Translations under genes and position numbers: made by a program | Notes under the pieces: model-generated | The model's input: the letters and a program-made list of their open reading frames with translations, nothing else | What the model was told of the DNA's origin: nothing | Databases searched by the model: none | Shown: positions 18,830 through 28,490 of the stretch, one piece after another | Layout: each line of letters starts with the position of its first letter | Position numbering within the stretch: the stretch's first letter is position 1 | Source of the DNA: Jiangella endophytica | GTDB lineage: Bacteria > Actinomycetota > Actinomycetes > Jiangellales > Jiangellaceae | Length of the DNA: 64,000 bases | NCBI RefSeq assembly: GCF_003427025.1 | Contig: NZ_QVAI01000001.1 | Location: 372,001-436,000 of the forward strand | Direction of reading: 5' to 3'

Positions 18830-20002
18830 TCAGCGCGACGACGCCAGCGCGGCCAGCGCCGTGCTGACGAACACCCGCACGCCGTAGGCCAGCGCCTTCT
18901 CGTCGATGTCGAAGTCGCCCTGGTGGAGGTCGCCCATCTTCGGCAGCGCGCTGCCGTGCACGCCGATGCGGGCCAGCGCCAGCGGCACGTGCTCGCCGTA
19001 CCAGGCGAAGTCCTCGCCGCCCATGCTGGTCGAGGTGCCGGTGACGGCGTGCGGGCCCAGCTCGGTGGCGACCGCCTGGCGCATCAGCGTCACGCTGGCC
19101 TCGTCGTTCACCACCGGCGGCACGCCACGCTCGTAGTCGATCTCGACCCGGGCGCCGCTCGGGTGCGCGATGTCGCGGACGACGGCGCGCACGTACTTCT
19201 CGGCGTCGGCCCAGGCCGCGTGGTCGAGCACCCGGACGGTGCCGCGCAGGACACCCTCGGACGGAATGGCGTTGGGCGGGCCACCGGCCTGGATCGACCC
19301 CCACACCAGCGAGAAGCCGGCGCGGATGTCGATCTGCCGGGCCAGCAGCGCCGGTGCGTCGACGGCGATGCGGGAGAGGGTGTCGACGGTGTCGACGGTC
19401 AGCTGCGGCCGCGCGGTGTGGCCGCCGGGACCGCTGACGCGCACCTCGACGAGGTCGCAGGCCGCCGTGATGGGCCCGGACCGCATGCCGACCTGGCCGA
19501 CCGGTAGCCGCGGGTCGCAGTGCAGCGCGAACGCGCGCTCGACGCCTTCCAGGGCGCCGGCCGCGATGACCTCGCGGGCGCCGGCCATGATCTCTTCGCC
19601 GGGCTGGAAGATCACCCGCACGCGGCCGGGCAGCTGCGGCACCTTCGCGAGCGCCATGGCCGCGCCGAGCGCCATGACGGTGTGCGCGTCGTGGCCGCAG
19701 GCGTGGCAGACGCCGTCGACGGTGGAGCGGTAGGGGACGTCCTTGAGGTCCGGGAGCGGCAGGGCGTCGATGTCGGCGCGCAGCGCGATGGTGCGCGAGC
19801 CGGTGCCGACGTCGACGACCACGCCGGTGCCGCGCGGGAGCACCCGCGGCTCGAGGCCGGACATCGTCAGCTGCCGGACGAGGAGGTCGGTGGTCTGGTG
19901 CTCGTTCAGGCCGAGCTCAGGCCGCGCGTGCAGCATGCGGCGCAGCGCCGTGAGTTCGTCGGTATGAAGATCGAGCCAGCTCGCAAGCCAGTCGTAGGTC
20001 AC
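18830..20002 (-). CDS. M20-family amidohydrolase (IAA-amino-acid hydrolase/hippuricase-like)
   Basis: 390 residues. Metal-binding motifs are VCHACGHDAHTVMALGAAM and FQPGEEIMAGAREVIAAG; the dimerisation lid is GPGGHTARP; the late His lies in GSALPKMGDLHQG. This is the M20D group acting on N-acyl amino acids, and the natural substrate cannot be read. The GTG at 20002 begins four bases after the upstream YbdK-like gene ends, so the two form an operon. Confidence 0.92.
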   Translation of the reverse strand: MTYDWLASWLDLHTDELTALRRMLHARPELGLNEHQTTDLLVRQLTMSGLEPRVLPRGTGVVVDVGTGSRTIALRADIDALPLPDLKDVPYRSTVDGVCHACGHDAHTVMALGAAMALAKVPQLPGRVRVIFQPGEEIMAGAREVIAAGALEGVERAFALHCDPRLPVGQVGMRSGPITAACDLVEVRVSGPGGHTARPQLTVDTVDTLSRIAVDAPALLARQIDIRAGFSLVWGSIQAGGPPNAIPSEGVLRGTVRVLDHAAWADAEKYVRAVVRDIAHPSGARVEIDYERGVPPVVNDEASVTLMRQAVATELGPHAVTGTSTSMGGEDFAWYGEHVPLALARIGVHGSALPKMGDLHQGDFDIDEKALAYGVRVFVSTALAALASSR

Positions 20003-20006
20003 TCGG

Positions 20007-21137
20007 TCACAACCCCGTTGCCATCTCTTCCAAGAGGCTGTCGACGACCTTGGTCAAATCACCGCCGTTCGCCTCTGCAATTGTCCGTTGCCGCTGATAG
20101 CTCGCCCCTTGCGCCACAATGCGTTCGATGCCGGCGAGCTCTGCGGTGCAGGACAGTCTACGGGCAATGGGCATGAGTTCGTCGGCCAAATCCAGCAAAG
20201 CCCTGCGCACGGGTACGACCGTGTCCTGGTCGTCGACGATGATCTCGGCGTCCAGGCCGAACCGGGCCGCGCGCCACTTGTTCTCGCGGACCACCCAGTT
20301 CTTCGGCGACGGCAGCCGGTAGCCGCGGTCGATCTCGCGGTCGAGCCGCTCGACGAGGCACTGGGCCAGCGCGGCGACGGCGCCCACCTCGTCCAGCGTG
20401 GGCATGCCGTCGCAGATGCGCAGTTCGACGGTGCCGAAGTCGGGGTGCGGGCGGATGTCCCACCACACCTCGCGGACGGAGTCGATGGTGCGGGTCGAGA
20501 TCAGCGTCCCCATGTAGCTCTCGAACTGGTCCCAGCCGGACAGCTGGTACGGCAGCCCGGCCGTGGGCAGGGCCTCGAACACCTTGCTGCGGGACGAGGC
20601 GAGCCCGGTGTCGTGGCCGACCCAGTACGGCGACGACGCGGACAGGGCCAGGAAATGCGGCACGTACGACGTCAGCGCGTTGACAATGGGAATGACTTTC
20701 TCCGGTGAGCGCACGCCGACGTGGACATGGACGCCGAAGATCTGCAGTCGGCGGGCGAGCCACTGCAGGTTCTCGACGAGTTGCTCGTACCGTGGCTTCG
20801 GGCTGATCTTCTGGCTGTTCCAGTTGGTGATCGGGTGGGTGCCGGCGCACATCAGCGCCAGCCCGCGGCGGTCGGCCGCCTTGGCCACCGTTCGCACGGT
20901 CTCGGCGAGGTCGGCCTTGGCCTCGCCGACCGTCTGGCACACCCCGGTCACGACCTCGATGGTCGATTGCAGCAACTCGTGCTTGGCCTTGGGGTGCTCC
21001 TCGGCGCCGGCCGGGCGGATCTCCTCGAGGATCTCGATCGCGCCGGAGGTCAGCTCGCGGGTCTCGGGATCGACCAACTGCAGTTCCCATTCCACGCCCA
21101 GGCTGCTGTGGTCGGACGATGTGAAAGGGATCTGCAT
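20007..21137 (-). CDS. YbdK-type carboxylate-amine ligase (GCS2 family)
   Basis: 376 residues. N-terminal SSLGVEWELQLVD, then CAGTHPITNW, QIFGVHVHVGV and VELRICDGMPTL are GCS2-family ATP-grasp-like ligase motifs. Members show weak glutamate-cysteine ligase activity; actinobacterial relatives often have undefined substrates, so gamma-glutamylcysteine synthesis is only a possibility. The longer frame from 21242 is rejected because that stretch has clearly lower GC and no coding bias. The co-transcribed M20 hydrolase could cleave an amide product of this ligase, but that is speculation. Confidence 0.9.
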   Translation of the reverse strand: MQIPFTSSDHSSLGVEWELQLVDPETRELTSGAIEILEEIRPAGAEEHPKAKHELLQSTIEVVTGVCQTVGEAKADLAETVRTVAKAADRRGLALMCAGTHPITNWNSQKISPKPRYEQLVENLQWLARRLQIFGVHVHVGVRSPEKVIPIVNALTSYVPHFLALSASSPYWVGHDTGLASSRSKVFEALPTAGLPYQLSGWDQFESYMGTLISTRTIDSVREVWWDIRPHPDFGTVELRICDGMPTLDEVGAVAALAQCLVERLDREIDRGYRLPSPKNWVVRENKWRAARFGLDAEIIVDDQDTVVPVRRALLDLADELMPIARRLSCTAELAGIERIVAQGASYQRQRTIAEANGGDLTKVVDSLLEEMATGL

Positions 21138-21174
21138 GTCCGGAAGTGTTACACGCCTTCCGGTAATTACGGAA
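21138..21174 (-). promoter_or_regulatory. Promoter/operator region of the YbdK-M20 operon
   Basis: An AT-richer stretch with nested inverted repeats: CCGGAAG (21140-21146) with CTTCCGG (21157-21163), and TTCCG (21158-21162) with CGGAA (21170-21174) around TAATTA. AACACT on the minus strand ends seven bases before the ATG and could be the -10. A repressor site overlapping the promoter is plausible. The remaining DNA up to 21390 shows nothing else. Confidence 0.4.
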
Positions 21175-21390
21175 TGCCCAATCTCATGCCTTTTGCGGAG
21201 TGAAACCGGGAGCCTCTTGACAAGAGGCATCGCTTCGCCCACGAGTGCGAGTCACGGGCTCTTGCCCGGCGGGGACGACTCGCACCCGGCGCGGCCAGCG
21301 TCGGGCGTGGGCATACGGTGAGCGGGCTGGCTCAAGATCCAATCCTCGCAGCATGACCATGCCGTGACAAGACTTGAGAGGATGCACCCG

Positions 21391-22098
21391 ATGACCGTCC
21401 CGAGGGTCCCGCCCATCACGTTCGCGCACCGTGGCGCCATGGCGCGGGAGCGCGAGAACACCCTGCCGGCGTTCGAGCTGGCGCTGCGCATGGGGGCGAC
21501 GGGCCTCGAGAGCGATGCCTGGGTGACGGCCGACGGCGTGGTCGTGCTGGACCACGACGGCGTCGTGGGGCCGCGGTTCCGGCGCCGGCCGATGTCGGAG
21601 GTGCCGCGGTCGGAGCTGCCGTCCCACGTGCCGTCGCTGGCCGAGCTGTACGCCGCCTGCGGCACGGGCTTCGAGCTGTCGCTGGACGTCAAGGACCCGG
21701 CCGCGTTCGAGCCGGTGGTCGAGGCGGTCCGGGCCGGCGGCGAGCCGGCGCGGACCTGGCTCTGCCACCCGTCGCTCGACGTCGTGACGCGCTGGCGGGC
21801 CCTGGCCTCCGACGTCCGGCTGGTCGACTCCACCCGGGTGAGCCGCCTGCAGGACGGCGTCCGCGGCCGGGCCCGCACGCTGGCCGCGCGCGGCATCGAC
21901 GCGGTGAACCTGCACTGGCTGGACTGGACGCCGATCTACGTGAACCTGTTCCACGAGGTGGGCGTGCACGCGTTCGGCTGGGACGCGCAGAGCCGCTCGG
22001 CCATCGACCGCCTCCTCGCCACCGGCGTCGACGCCGTCTACGGCAACCACGTCGACCGCCTGGTGGCCGGGGTCGCCCGCCACCACCCCCCGGGATGA
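21391..22098 (+). CDS. Glycerophosphodiester phosphodiesterase
   Basis: 235 residues. The GDPD catalytic set is present: FAHRGAMARERENTLPAF gives His/Arg and Glu, and LESDAWVTADGVVVLDHDG gives Glu, Asp and His. It hydrolyses glycerophosphodiesters to glycerol-3-phosphate and an alcohol. No signal peptide, so cytoplasmic. The ATG at 21391 is preferred because GAGAGG (21375-21380) is correctly spaced; in-frame ATG 21382 and GTG 21364 are alternatives. Confidence 0.9.
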   Translation: MTVPRVPPITFAHRGAMARERENTLPAFELALRMGATGLESDAWVTADGVVVLDHDGVVGPRFRRRPMSEVPRSELPSHVPSLAELYAACGTGFELSLDVKDPAAFEPVVEAVRAGGEPARTWLCHPSLDVVTRWRALASDVRLVDSTRVSRLQDGVRGRARTLAARGIDAVNLHWLDWTPIYVNLFHEVGVHAFGWDAQSRSAIDRLLATGVDAVYGNHVDRLVAGVARHHPPG

Positions 22099-22112
22099 TC
22101 GCGTCGAGGATG

Positions 22113-22159
22113 CCTGCGCACGTCCTACCGCCTGGTGTGCCGTTCGCCGGGTGCGCAGG
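22113..22159. repeat. Inverted repeat downstream of the GDPD gene
   Basis: CCTGCGCAC (22113-22121) is perfectly complementary to GTGCGCAGG (22151-22159) across a 29-base spacer. It may be part of the terminator; the long loop makes this uncertain. Confidence 0.4.
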
Positions 22160-22235
22160 TTCGCCGTTGTAGCGGCCGGGGGAGTCTGGGCACGCCTCGA
22201 CCTGTGATGCGCGGTTCGTGGGTGTCGCGGAGCGT

Positions 22236-22353
22236 GATGATCATCCAGGATCGTGTACATCACTAGGACTTCTCGTGCTCCACTCGGCATGCATGCCTGG
22301 TGAAGCGCAAGAACGCCTAGCGATGGCTCCCAAACCCGAGGCAAATCTCAGCA
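22236..22353. repeat. Dispersed palindromic repeat, copy B
   Basis: Homologous to the element at 4533-4650 over its full length: GATGATCATC at 22236, TCACTAGG, a degenerate hairpin (left ~22266-22283, right 22300-22317, about 13 of 18 positions paired) around GGCATGCATGCC, then TGGCTCCC and AATCTCAGCA. It lies in the 464-bp gap between the converging GDPD and Nudix genes, and I see no gene in the rest of that gap. The arms have decayed more than the central GGCATGCA, so the centre may be what is conserved. Confidence 0.75.
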
Positions 22354-22562
22354 CGTGGGCGCCAGTGCGGCAGTGAGCCGGTGCGCCGAAGTCACGGGCA
22401 ACCGTCGCACTGACCGGCGCGGACTGGCGCACGGTGCAGCGAAGGCCCGGCGAACGGCACGCCCGGGCGGGGCTGTGCCCGCACTTCCCCCGTCCCCCTG
22501 ACCGCTGCCGGTTCTTGGGCCGGCCCCGGCGAACTCCAGGTCGACGGGCCGAGGAGCCTCGT

Positions 22563-23024
22563 TCAGAGGACGTCGCCCAGCCGGTCGAGGAACGTGGCCT
22601 GCGCCTTGACGATCTTCTCGCGGGCTACGTCGAGCGGGAACCACTCGACCCGGTCGACCTCGGGGAACTCCTGGATGCGGCCGGAGCGCGGCGGCCACTC
22701 CAGCTCGAACGTGCCCGGCACGACGGCGCCGGGGTCGAGGTCGCCGCGCAGCGCCCACGCCGTCACCGTCTTGCCGCCCGACTGCTTGACCGTGCCCAGC
22801 TCGACCAGTTCGCCGTCCGGCACCGGCAGCCCCAGCTCCTCGGTGAACTCGCGCCGCGCGGCCGCCTCGGGGGTCTCGGTGTCGTCGTACTCGCCCTTCG
22901 GCAGCGACCACGCGCCGGCGTCCTTCTTCGCCCAGAACGGCCCGCCCATGTGACCGAGCAGCACCTCGACTCCGTGCGGCCCGGCCCGGTGGAGCAGGAT
23001 CCCCGCGCTCTGCTTGCCCGCCAT
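22563..23024 (-). CDS. Nudix hydrolase
   Basis: 153 residues. Complete Nudix box GEYDDTETPEAAARREFTEE followed by LGL, with the preceding GAWSLPKG typical of diadenosine-polyphosphate/dNTP-type family members that have a bis(5'-nucleosyl) preference. Predicted to hydrolyse a nucleoside diphosphate linked to another moiety; the exact substrate is unknown. GATCCT (complement of 23032-23037) lies seven bases before the ATG, consistent with a leaderless start, although the upstream methyltransferase gene ends only 13 bp away. Confidence 0.92.
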   Translation of the reverse strand: MAGKQSAGILLHRAGPHGVEVLLGHMGGPFWAKKDAGAWSLPKGEYDDTETPEAAARREFTEELGLPVPDGELVELGTVKQSGGKTVTAWALRGDLDPGAVVPGTFELEWPPRSGRIQEFPEVDRVEWFPLDVAREKIVKAQATFLDRLGDVL

Positions 23025-23037
23025 GTCCGCCAGGATC

Positions 23038-24210
23038 TCAGAGCGGGTCGGCCACGAGCACCGTCGCCGCGCCGGCCACCCGGGTGACGACGAAGGTCGC
23101 GGACCTCTCACCGCGCGGCCGGACCGCCGCCCGCAGCTTCTCCGGCTCGACGCCGACGCCGCGCTTCTTCACCGTCAGCACGCCGATGCCCTGCTCGCGG
23201 ACGTACCGGCGCAGCGCCTTGACGTCGTACGGCAGCGTGTCGAGAACGCGGTAGCCGCGGGCGAACGGGGTGTCGGCTGCGGCGTCGGCGGTCACGTAGG
23301 CGATGGACGGGTCCAGCAGCCCGCCGCCGATCCGCGCGGCCGCCGCCGTGACCAGGCCGGCCCGGATCACGGCGCCGTCCGGCTCGTAGAGGTAGCCGCC
23401 CAGCGGCCGCACGACCGGCCCCGGGTCGTCGCGGTCGGTGAGCGTGGCGCCCGAGGGCAGCAGCGTCGCCCGTCGCTCGACACCGTCACCGGCGAGCCCG
23501 CCGGACCAGAGCGCGGCCTCCTTGACCTCGCCGCGCTCGGACACCCACTCGGCCTCGACGCCGCCGGGGATCCGCTCGTGCGGCAGGCCGGGCGCGACCT
23601 TGACGCACGCCGTCCGCGCCAGCAGCTCCAGCACGAACGACCACGGCGGCCGGTACGCGTCCGGGTCGAACACCCGGCCACGCCCACCGCGGCGGGCCGG
23701 GTCGCAGACGACCGCCGCGTACGCCGCCCGGTCCACCGTCGTCGCGTCCGCCCGCACGACCTGGGCGGCCACCCCCAGCGCGGCGACGTTGGCCGCCGCC
23801 ACAGCCGCCGTCAGCTCGTCCGCCTCGATCCCCGTCACCGTCAGCCCGGCCCGGCCCAACTCGACGAGGTCGCCGCCGATGCCGCAGCACAGGTCGGCGA
23901 CGGCCGCGCCGGGGCCGAGCGCCCCCGCGAGCCGCGCGGCCCGGTGCCGGGCCACCGCGACCCGCGTCGCCTGCTCGTAGCCGTCCACCGTGAAGAACAT
24001 CCGGGCCGCGTCGGCCGGCGCGAACTTGTCCACGGCCCGCGCCCGCAGCCGGGCCTGCGTCAACGCGGCCGCCACCAGGTCGGGCTGGTGTTCTCGTCGC
24101 AGCCGGGTGCCCAGCGCGAACTCGTCCTCGCGTCCGTACGCCGCCGACGCCTGCGCCAGCAACGCGGCGCCGGCCGGGGTCCGGAGCGCGTCGAACGTGG
24201 CCGTCTGCAC
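23038..24210 (-). CDS. Class I SAM-dependent methyltransferase with THUMP-like C-terminal domain
   Basis: 390 residues. SAM-binding motif VADLCCGIGGDLVELGRAG around residues 104-122, followed by GIEADELTAAVAAAN and VVCDPARRGGRGR, where DPAR resembles the DPP/NPPY motif of nucleic-acid methyltransferases. The C-terminal ~80 residues (DVKALRRYVREQGIGVLTVKK) match the THUMP-like domain that accompanies this actinobacterial family. RNA modification is probable but untested. Starts at GTG 24210, 28 bp from the first CIRCE site, so heat-shock repression could also touch this gene. Confidence 0.88.
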   Translation of the reverse strand: MQTATFDALRTPAGAALLAQASAAYGREDEFALGTRLRREHQPDLVAAALTQARLRARAVDKFAPADAARMFFTVDGYEQATRVAVARHRAARLAGALGPGAAVADLCCGIGGDLVELGRAGLTVTGIEADELTAAVAAANVAALGVAAQVVRADATTVDRAAYAAVVCDPARRGGRGRVFDPDAYRPPWSFVLELLARTACVKVAPGLPHERIPGGVEAEWVSERGEVKEAALWSGGLAGDGVERRATLLPSGATLTDRDDPGPVVRPLGGYLYEPDGAVIRAGLVTAAAARIGGGLLDPSIAYVTADAAADTPFARGYRVLDTLPYDVKALRRYVREQGIGVLTVKKRGVGVEPEKLRAAVRPRGERSATFVVTRVAGAATVLVADPL

Positions 24211-24237
24211 GGCGGTCAGCCTCTCACCAGGTGCGGA

Positions 24238-24264
24238 CTAGCACTCATCTCGACCGAGTGCTAA
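24238..24264. promoter_or_regulatory. CIRCE element (HrcA operator), site 1
   Basis: CTAGCACTC and GAGTGCTAA separated by nine bases, one mismatch from the consensus inverted repeat TTAGCACTC-N9-GAGTGCTAA. It lies in the divergent region between the methyltransferase and groES. HrcA bound here should repress groESL until heat shock. Confidence 0.95.
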
Positions 24265-24272
24265 CTTGAGGA

Positions 24273-24299
24273 CTGGCACCCTCACCATGAGAGTGCCAA
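24273..24299. promoter_or_regulatory. Second, degenerate CIRCE element
   Basis: CTGGCACCC and GAGTGCCAA, again with a nine-base spacer, eight bases after the first site. It deviates from consensus but keeps the spacing and GGCAC/GTGCC core. Tandem CIRCE sites occur upstream of some actinobacterial groESL operons. Confidence 0.8.
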
Positions 24300-24390
24300 C
24301 GGTCGAGTCGCCGGCACCCGCGACGACGGCGGCATGCGACCGGTCCACAAGCAAGCATCGTGACATCCCGCGAAAGGGGAGGTCAGACAA

Positions 24391-24690
24391 GTGTCGGTCT
24401 CCATCAAGCCACTCGAGGACCGCATCGTGGTCAAGCCGCTCGAAGCGGAGCAGACCACGGCGTCCGGGCTCGTCATCCCTGACACCGCCAAGGAGAAGCC
24501 CCAGGAGGGCGAGGTCGTCGCCGTCGGCGAGGGCCGCTGGGACGACGAAGGCGAGAAGCGCATCCCGCTCGACGTCAAGGTCGGCGACGTGGTGCTCTAC
24601 TCGAAGTACGGCGGCACCGAGGTGAAGTACGGCGGCGAGGAGCTGCTCATCCTCTCCGGCCGCGACGTTCTGGCGATCGTCCAGAAGTGA
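24391..24690 (+). CDS. groES: Co-chaperonin GroES
   Basis: 99 residues, full length. [20 protein letters not shown] at the start, the mobile loop [18 protein letters not shown], and [19 protein letters not shown] near the end are all canonical. Caps the GroEL ring in ATP-dependent folding. GTG at 24391 is preceded by AAGGGGAGG with good spacing. It is controlled by the CIRCE pair upstream and followed by groEL after 89 bp containing a hairpin. Confidence 0.98.
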   Translation: MSVSIKPLEDRIVVKPLEAEQTTASGLVIPDTAKEKPQEGEVVAVGEGRWDDEGEKRIPLDVKVGDVVLYSKYGGTEVKYGGEELLILSGRDVLAIVQK

Positions 24691-24697
24691 CGCGCTG

Positions 24698-24740
24698 ACG
24701 CCCTGACCCGACCCGCTCGCCGGGCTCCGGGTCGGGGCGT
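24698..24740 (+). terminator. Intra-operon hairpin between groES and groEL
   Basis: ACGCCCTGACCCG (24698-24710) pairs with CGGGTCGGGGCGT (24728-24740), 12 Watson-Crick pairs and one T-G. It could attenuate read-through into groEL or protect the groES message end; the absence of a T-tract argues against an efficient terminator. Confidence 0.55.
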
Positions 24741-24752
24741 TCCACGTTCTAG

Positions 24753-26393
<1,641 letters not shown>

Positions 26394-26409
26394 GTTCAAC
26401 TGTTCGGGC

Positions 26410-26446
26410 AACGGCCCGGGTCCCCTGCGCGGGGGCCCGGGCCGTT
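26410..26446 (+). terminator. Strong intrinsic terminator of groESL
   Basis: Sixteen-base-pair stem: AACGGCCCGGGTCCCC (26410-26425) with GGGGGCCCGGGCCGTT (26431-26446), loop TGCGC. One T-G pair, otherwise perfect. It lies 17 bases after the groEL stop. Confidence 0.85.
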
Positions 26447-26457
26447 CGCTTGAGAGC

Positions 26458-27000
26458 ATGGCCGGCGTGAAGGTGTTGCGCTGGGTGTTGGTCGTGGCGC
26501 TGTTCGCTGTGCCGGCGTGTGGGTCGGAGTCGGGTGAGCCCGCGTCCGGCGAGGAGCTGGCCTCCCGGGCGGCCTCGATCGGTGTCGATCCCGAGGCCGT
26601 CTACGCGGTCTCGCTGGACGGCTTCGAGCCCGCCTCGCAGTCGGTCGGGGTGTCCGGCGAGGCCGGGTTCAGCGCCGCCTACGTGTCGGCGGACGGCGGC
26701 GTCGCGATGCTCACCACCGACCCGCGCGGCGGCACCGGCACCGGCTGCGTGGTCGCCGGCGACCAGCGCGAGTGCGTCGCCGTGCACGACGGTGTCGCGG
26801 TGACGTTGTCGGCCGGTGCGGACGTGGCCGACGAGGACACGCTGCGGGCCGCGGCCGAGGGTGCGCACCCGCCCTCGGCGGACGAGCTGGCCGAGCTGTT
26901 CGAGGCCGTTCCGGACGGCGACGGCGCGCCGGTCGAGCGCGGCGACCTGCCGTCGTCGGGCGACGGCGCCCCGCTGGACCCCGAGGGAGCGGCTGGATGA
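26458..27000 (+). CDS. Small secreted lipoprotein of unknown function
   Basis: 180 residues. Signal peptide KVLRWVLVVALFAVPAC with lipobox VPA-C, then an acidic, Gly/Ala/Asp-rich mature part. Two cysteines (GTGCVVAGDQRECVAV) are spaced to form a disulphide. I recognise no family. ATG 26458 or in-frame GTG 26467 could be the start. The stop overlaps the ATG of the DUF2891 gene (ATGA), so the two proteins are co-produced, one outside the cell and one apparently in the cytoplasm. Confidence 0.75.
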   Translation: MAGVKVLRWVLVVALFAVPACGSESGEPASGEELASRAASIGVDPEAVYAVSLDGFEPASQSVGVSGEAGFSAAYVSADGGVAMLTTDPRGGTGTGCVVAGDQRECVAVHDGVAVTLSAGADVADEDTLRAAAEGAHPPSADELAELFEAVPDGDGAPVERGDLPSSGDGAPLDPEGAAG

Positions 27001-28019
27001 CCGTCCGCCTGGACGTCCTGCACGCCAACGCCGCCGACTACGCCCGGACCGCGCTGAGCTGCATCGACCGCGAGTACCCGCACCTGCCGATCATCTACGC
27101 GGTCGAGCCGGGGCCGTATCCGCGGCACCGCGACCAGCATCCGGCGTTCTATGGGTCGCTCGACTGGCACTCGGCGGTCGAGATGCACTGGGTGCTGGTC
27201 CGGCTGCTCCGGCTGGCCGGTGACGCGCTGCCCCCGGCCCTGGCGGCCGCGGCACGCGACGCGCTCGGCACGCACCTGACGCCGTCGCACCTGGCGCGGG
27301 AGGCCGAGTTCTTCGCGTCCGGGTCGGGGCGCAACCGGGAGCGGCCGTACGGCTGGGGCTGGCTGCTGACGCTCGCGCACGAGCTGTCGTCGTGGTCCGG
27401 TGACCCTGACGGGCGGGCGTGGTCGGCGGCGGTGCGGCCGTTGGCCGACGTGCTGACGGCGAACCTGGTGGCCTGGCTGCCGGCGCAGACCTACGCGGTG
27501 CGCGGCGGGCTGCACCCGAACTCGGCGTTCGGGCTGCTGCGCTCGTACGACTGGGCGGACGGTGAGCTGCGGGCCGCTATCGACGACGCCGTCCGCCGCT
27601 GGTATCTCGACGACACCGACTACCCGGCCCACTACGAGCCGTCCGGGAGCGACTTCCTGTCGCCGGCGCTGGCCGAGGCCGAGCTGGTGGCCCGGGTGCT
27701 GCCCGCCGACGAGTTCGCGGTCTGGTTCGGGCGGTTCCTGCCCAGCGCCGCGTCGTCGTCGCCGGGCGTCCTGTTCGCGCCGGTCACCGTCTCGGACCCG
27801 TCGGACGGGCAGCTGGCGCACCTGGCCGGGCTGAACCTCAGCCGCGCGTGGTCAATGGTGGCGGTCGCGGACGCCCTCCCGGACGGGTCCGCGGCGGCGG
27901 GTGCCCTGACGGCGTCGGCCGCGGTGCACGCCGGGGCCGGCCTGCCCTACGTCGTCGGCGGCGACTACATGGTCGAGCACTGGCTCGCCGCCTACGCCGT
28001 CGGCTACCTGACCGCATAG
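26997..28019 (+). CDS. DUF2891 family protein
   Basis: 340 residues, predicted alpha/alpha-barrel-like and cytosolic. Conserved-looking stretches include HPAFYGSLDWHSAVEMHW, YGWGWLLTLAHELSSW, YAVRGGLHPNSAFGLLRSYDW and HYEPSGSDFLSPALAEAELVARVL, which match the DUF2891 family. Its His, Trp and Asp-rich core resembles glycan-processing (alpha/alpha)6 enzymes, but no activity is established. ATG 26997 overlaps the lipoprotein stop. Confidence 0.88.
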   Translation: MTVRLDVLHANAADYARTALSCIDREYPHLPIIYAVEPGPYPRHRDQHPAFYGSLDWHSAVEMHWVLVRLLRLAGDALPPALAAAARDALGTHLTPSHLAREAEFFASGSGRNRERPYGWGWLLTLAHELSSWSGDPDGRAWSAAVRPLADVLTANLVAWLPAQTYAVRGGLHPNSAFGLLRSYDWADGELRAAIDDAVRRWYLDDTDYPAHYEPSGSDFLSPALAEAELVARVLPADEFAVWFGRFLPSAASSSPGVLFAPVTVSDPSDGQLAHLAGLNLSRAWSMVAVADALPDGSAAAGALTASAAVHAGAGLPYVVGGDYMVEHWLAAYAVGYLTA

Positions 28020-28022
28020 AAG

Positions 28023-28062
28023 AAGCCCCGGCGCGCGGCCACAACAGCACGCACCGAGGCTT
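28023..28062 (+). terminator. Possible terminator after the DUF2891 gene
   Basis: AAGCCCCGGCGC (28023-28034) and GCACCGAGGCTT (28051-28062) form an imperfect stem with 10 of 12 pairs, starting three bases after the stop. The following ~190 bp to 28253 are less GC-rich and show no gene. Confidence 0.45.
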
Positions 28063-28253
28063 GGCCGGGATCAGCGGTGTTAGAGCACCTCCTCCAGCCA
28101 CTGCCATGGTAGCCGTTGACGGGCTGATTGTCCGAATGTCATGATCGTCGGCTAACTACATCGGGAATTCGCCCGGCGTAGTCCAGAGATGGGCTACCGG
28201 GCGGACTGTTAGAGCGGTTCACCGGTGCCCTCAGCACTCAGGAAGGCATTCGA

Positions 28254-28429
28254 GTGGCCCACAACAACAGGCGAGAGCGATCGATGCTGAGCAGGCTGCG
28301 AAAGCTGCGTGAGCACACCGAGGTCCTGGAGAGATCTCCGGCGATCTGCGGAAGTTGCTCATCGAGGTCATCGCAACGCTCTCGATTCTGGGTGTCGCCC
28401 TGCACCAGTTCGTCGCGCTACTGAGGTAG
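28254..28429 (+). pseudogene. Frameshifted small membrane-protein ORF
   Basis: A clear ribosome-binding site AGGAAGG precedes GTG 28254, which begins VAHNNRRERSMLSRLRKLRE. Third-position GC is high in this frame to about 28332 and then collapses, while the -1 frame becomes coding-like and reads RKLLIEVIATLSILGVALHQ, ending FVALLR at TAG 28427-28429. Joined, this gives a ~58-residue protein with a basic N-terminus and one membrane helix. No classic slippery heptamer is visible, so a one-base indel, natural or from sequencing, is likelier than programmed frameshifting. The nominal first frame ends at 28424. Confidence 0.5.
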
Positions 28430-28490
28430 CGGGCGAGCCGCAGGGGAGCGAACGGGGCTGGCGCGAGCCGGCCCCGTCGTGCGTCGCGAC

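Noticed and set aside
28321-28365. Programmed -1 frameshift site in the small membrane ORF
   Set aside because: No X-XXY-YYZ heptamer or downstream pseudoknot is evident; an indel explains the frame change more simply.
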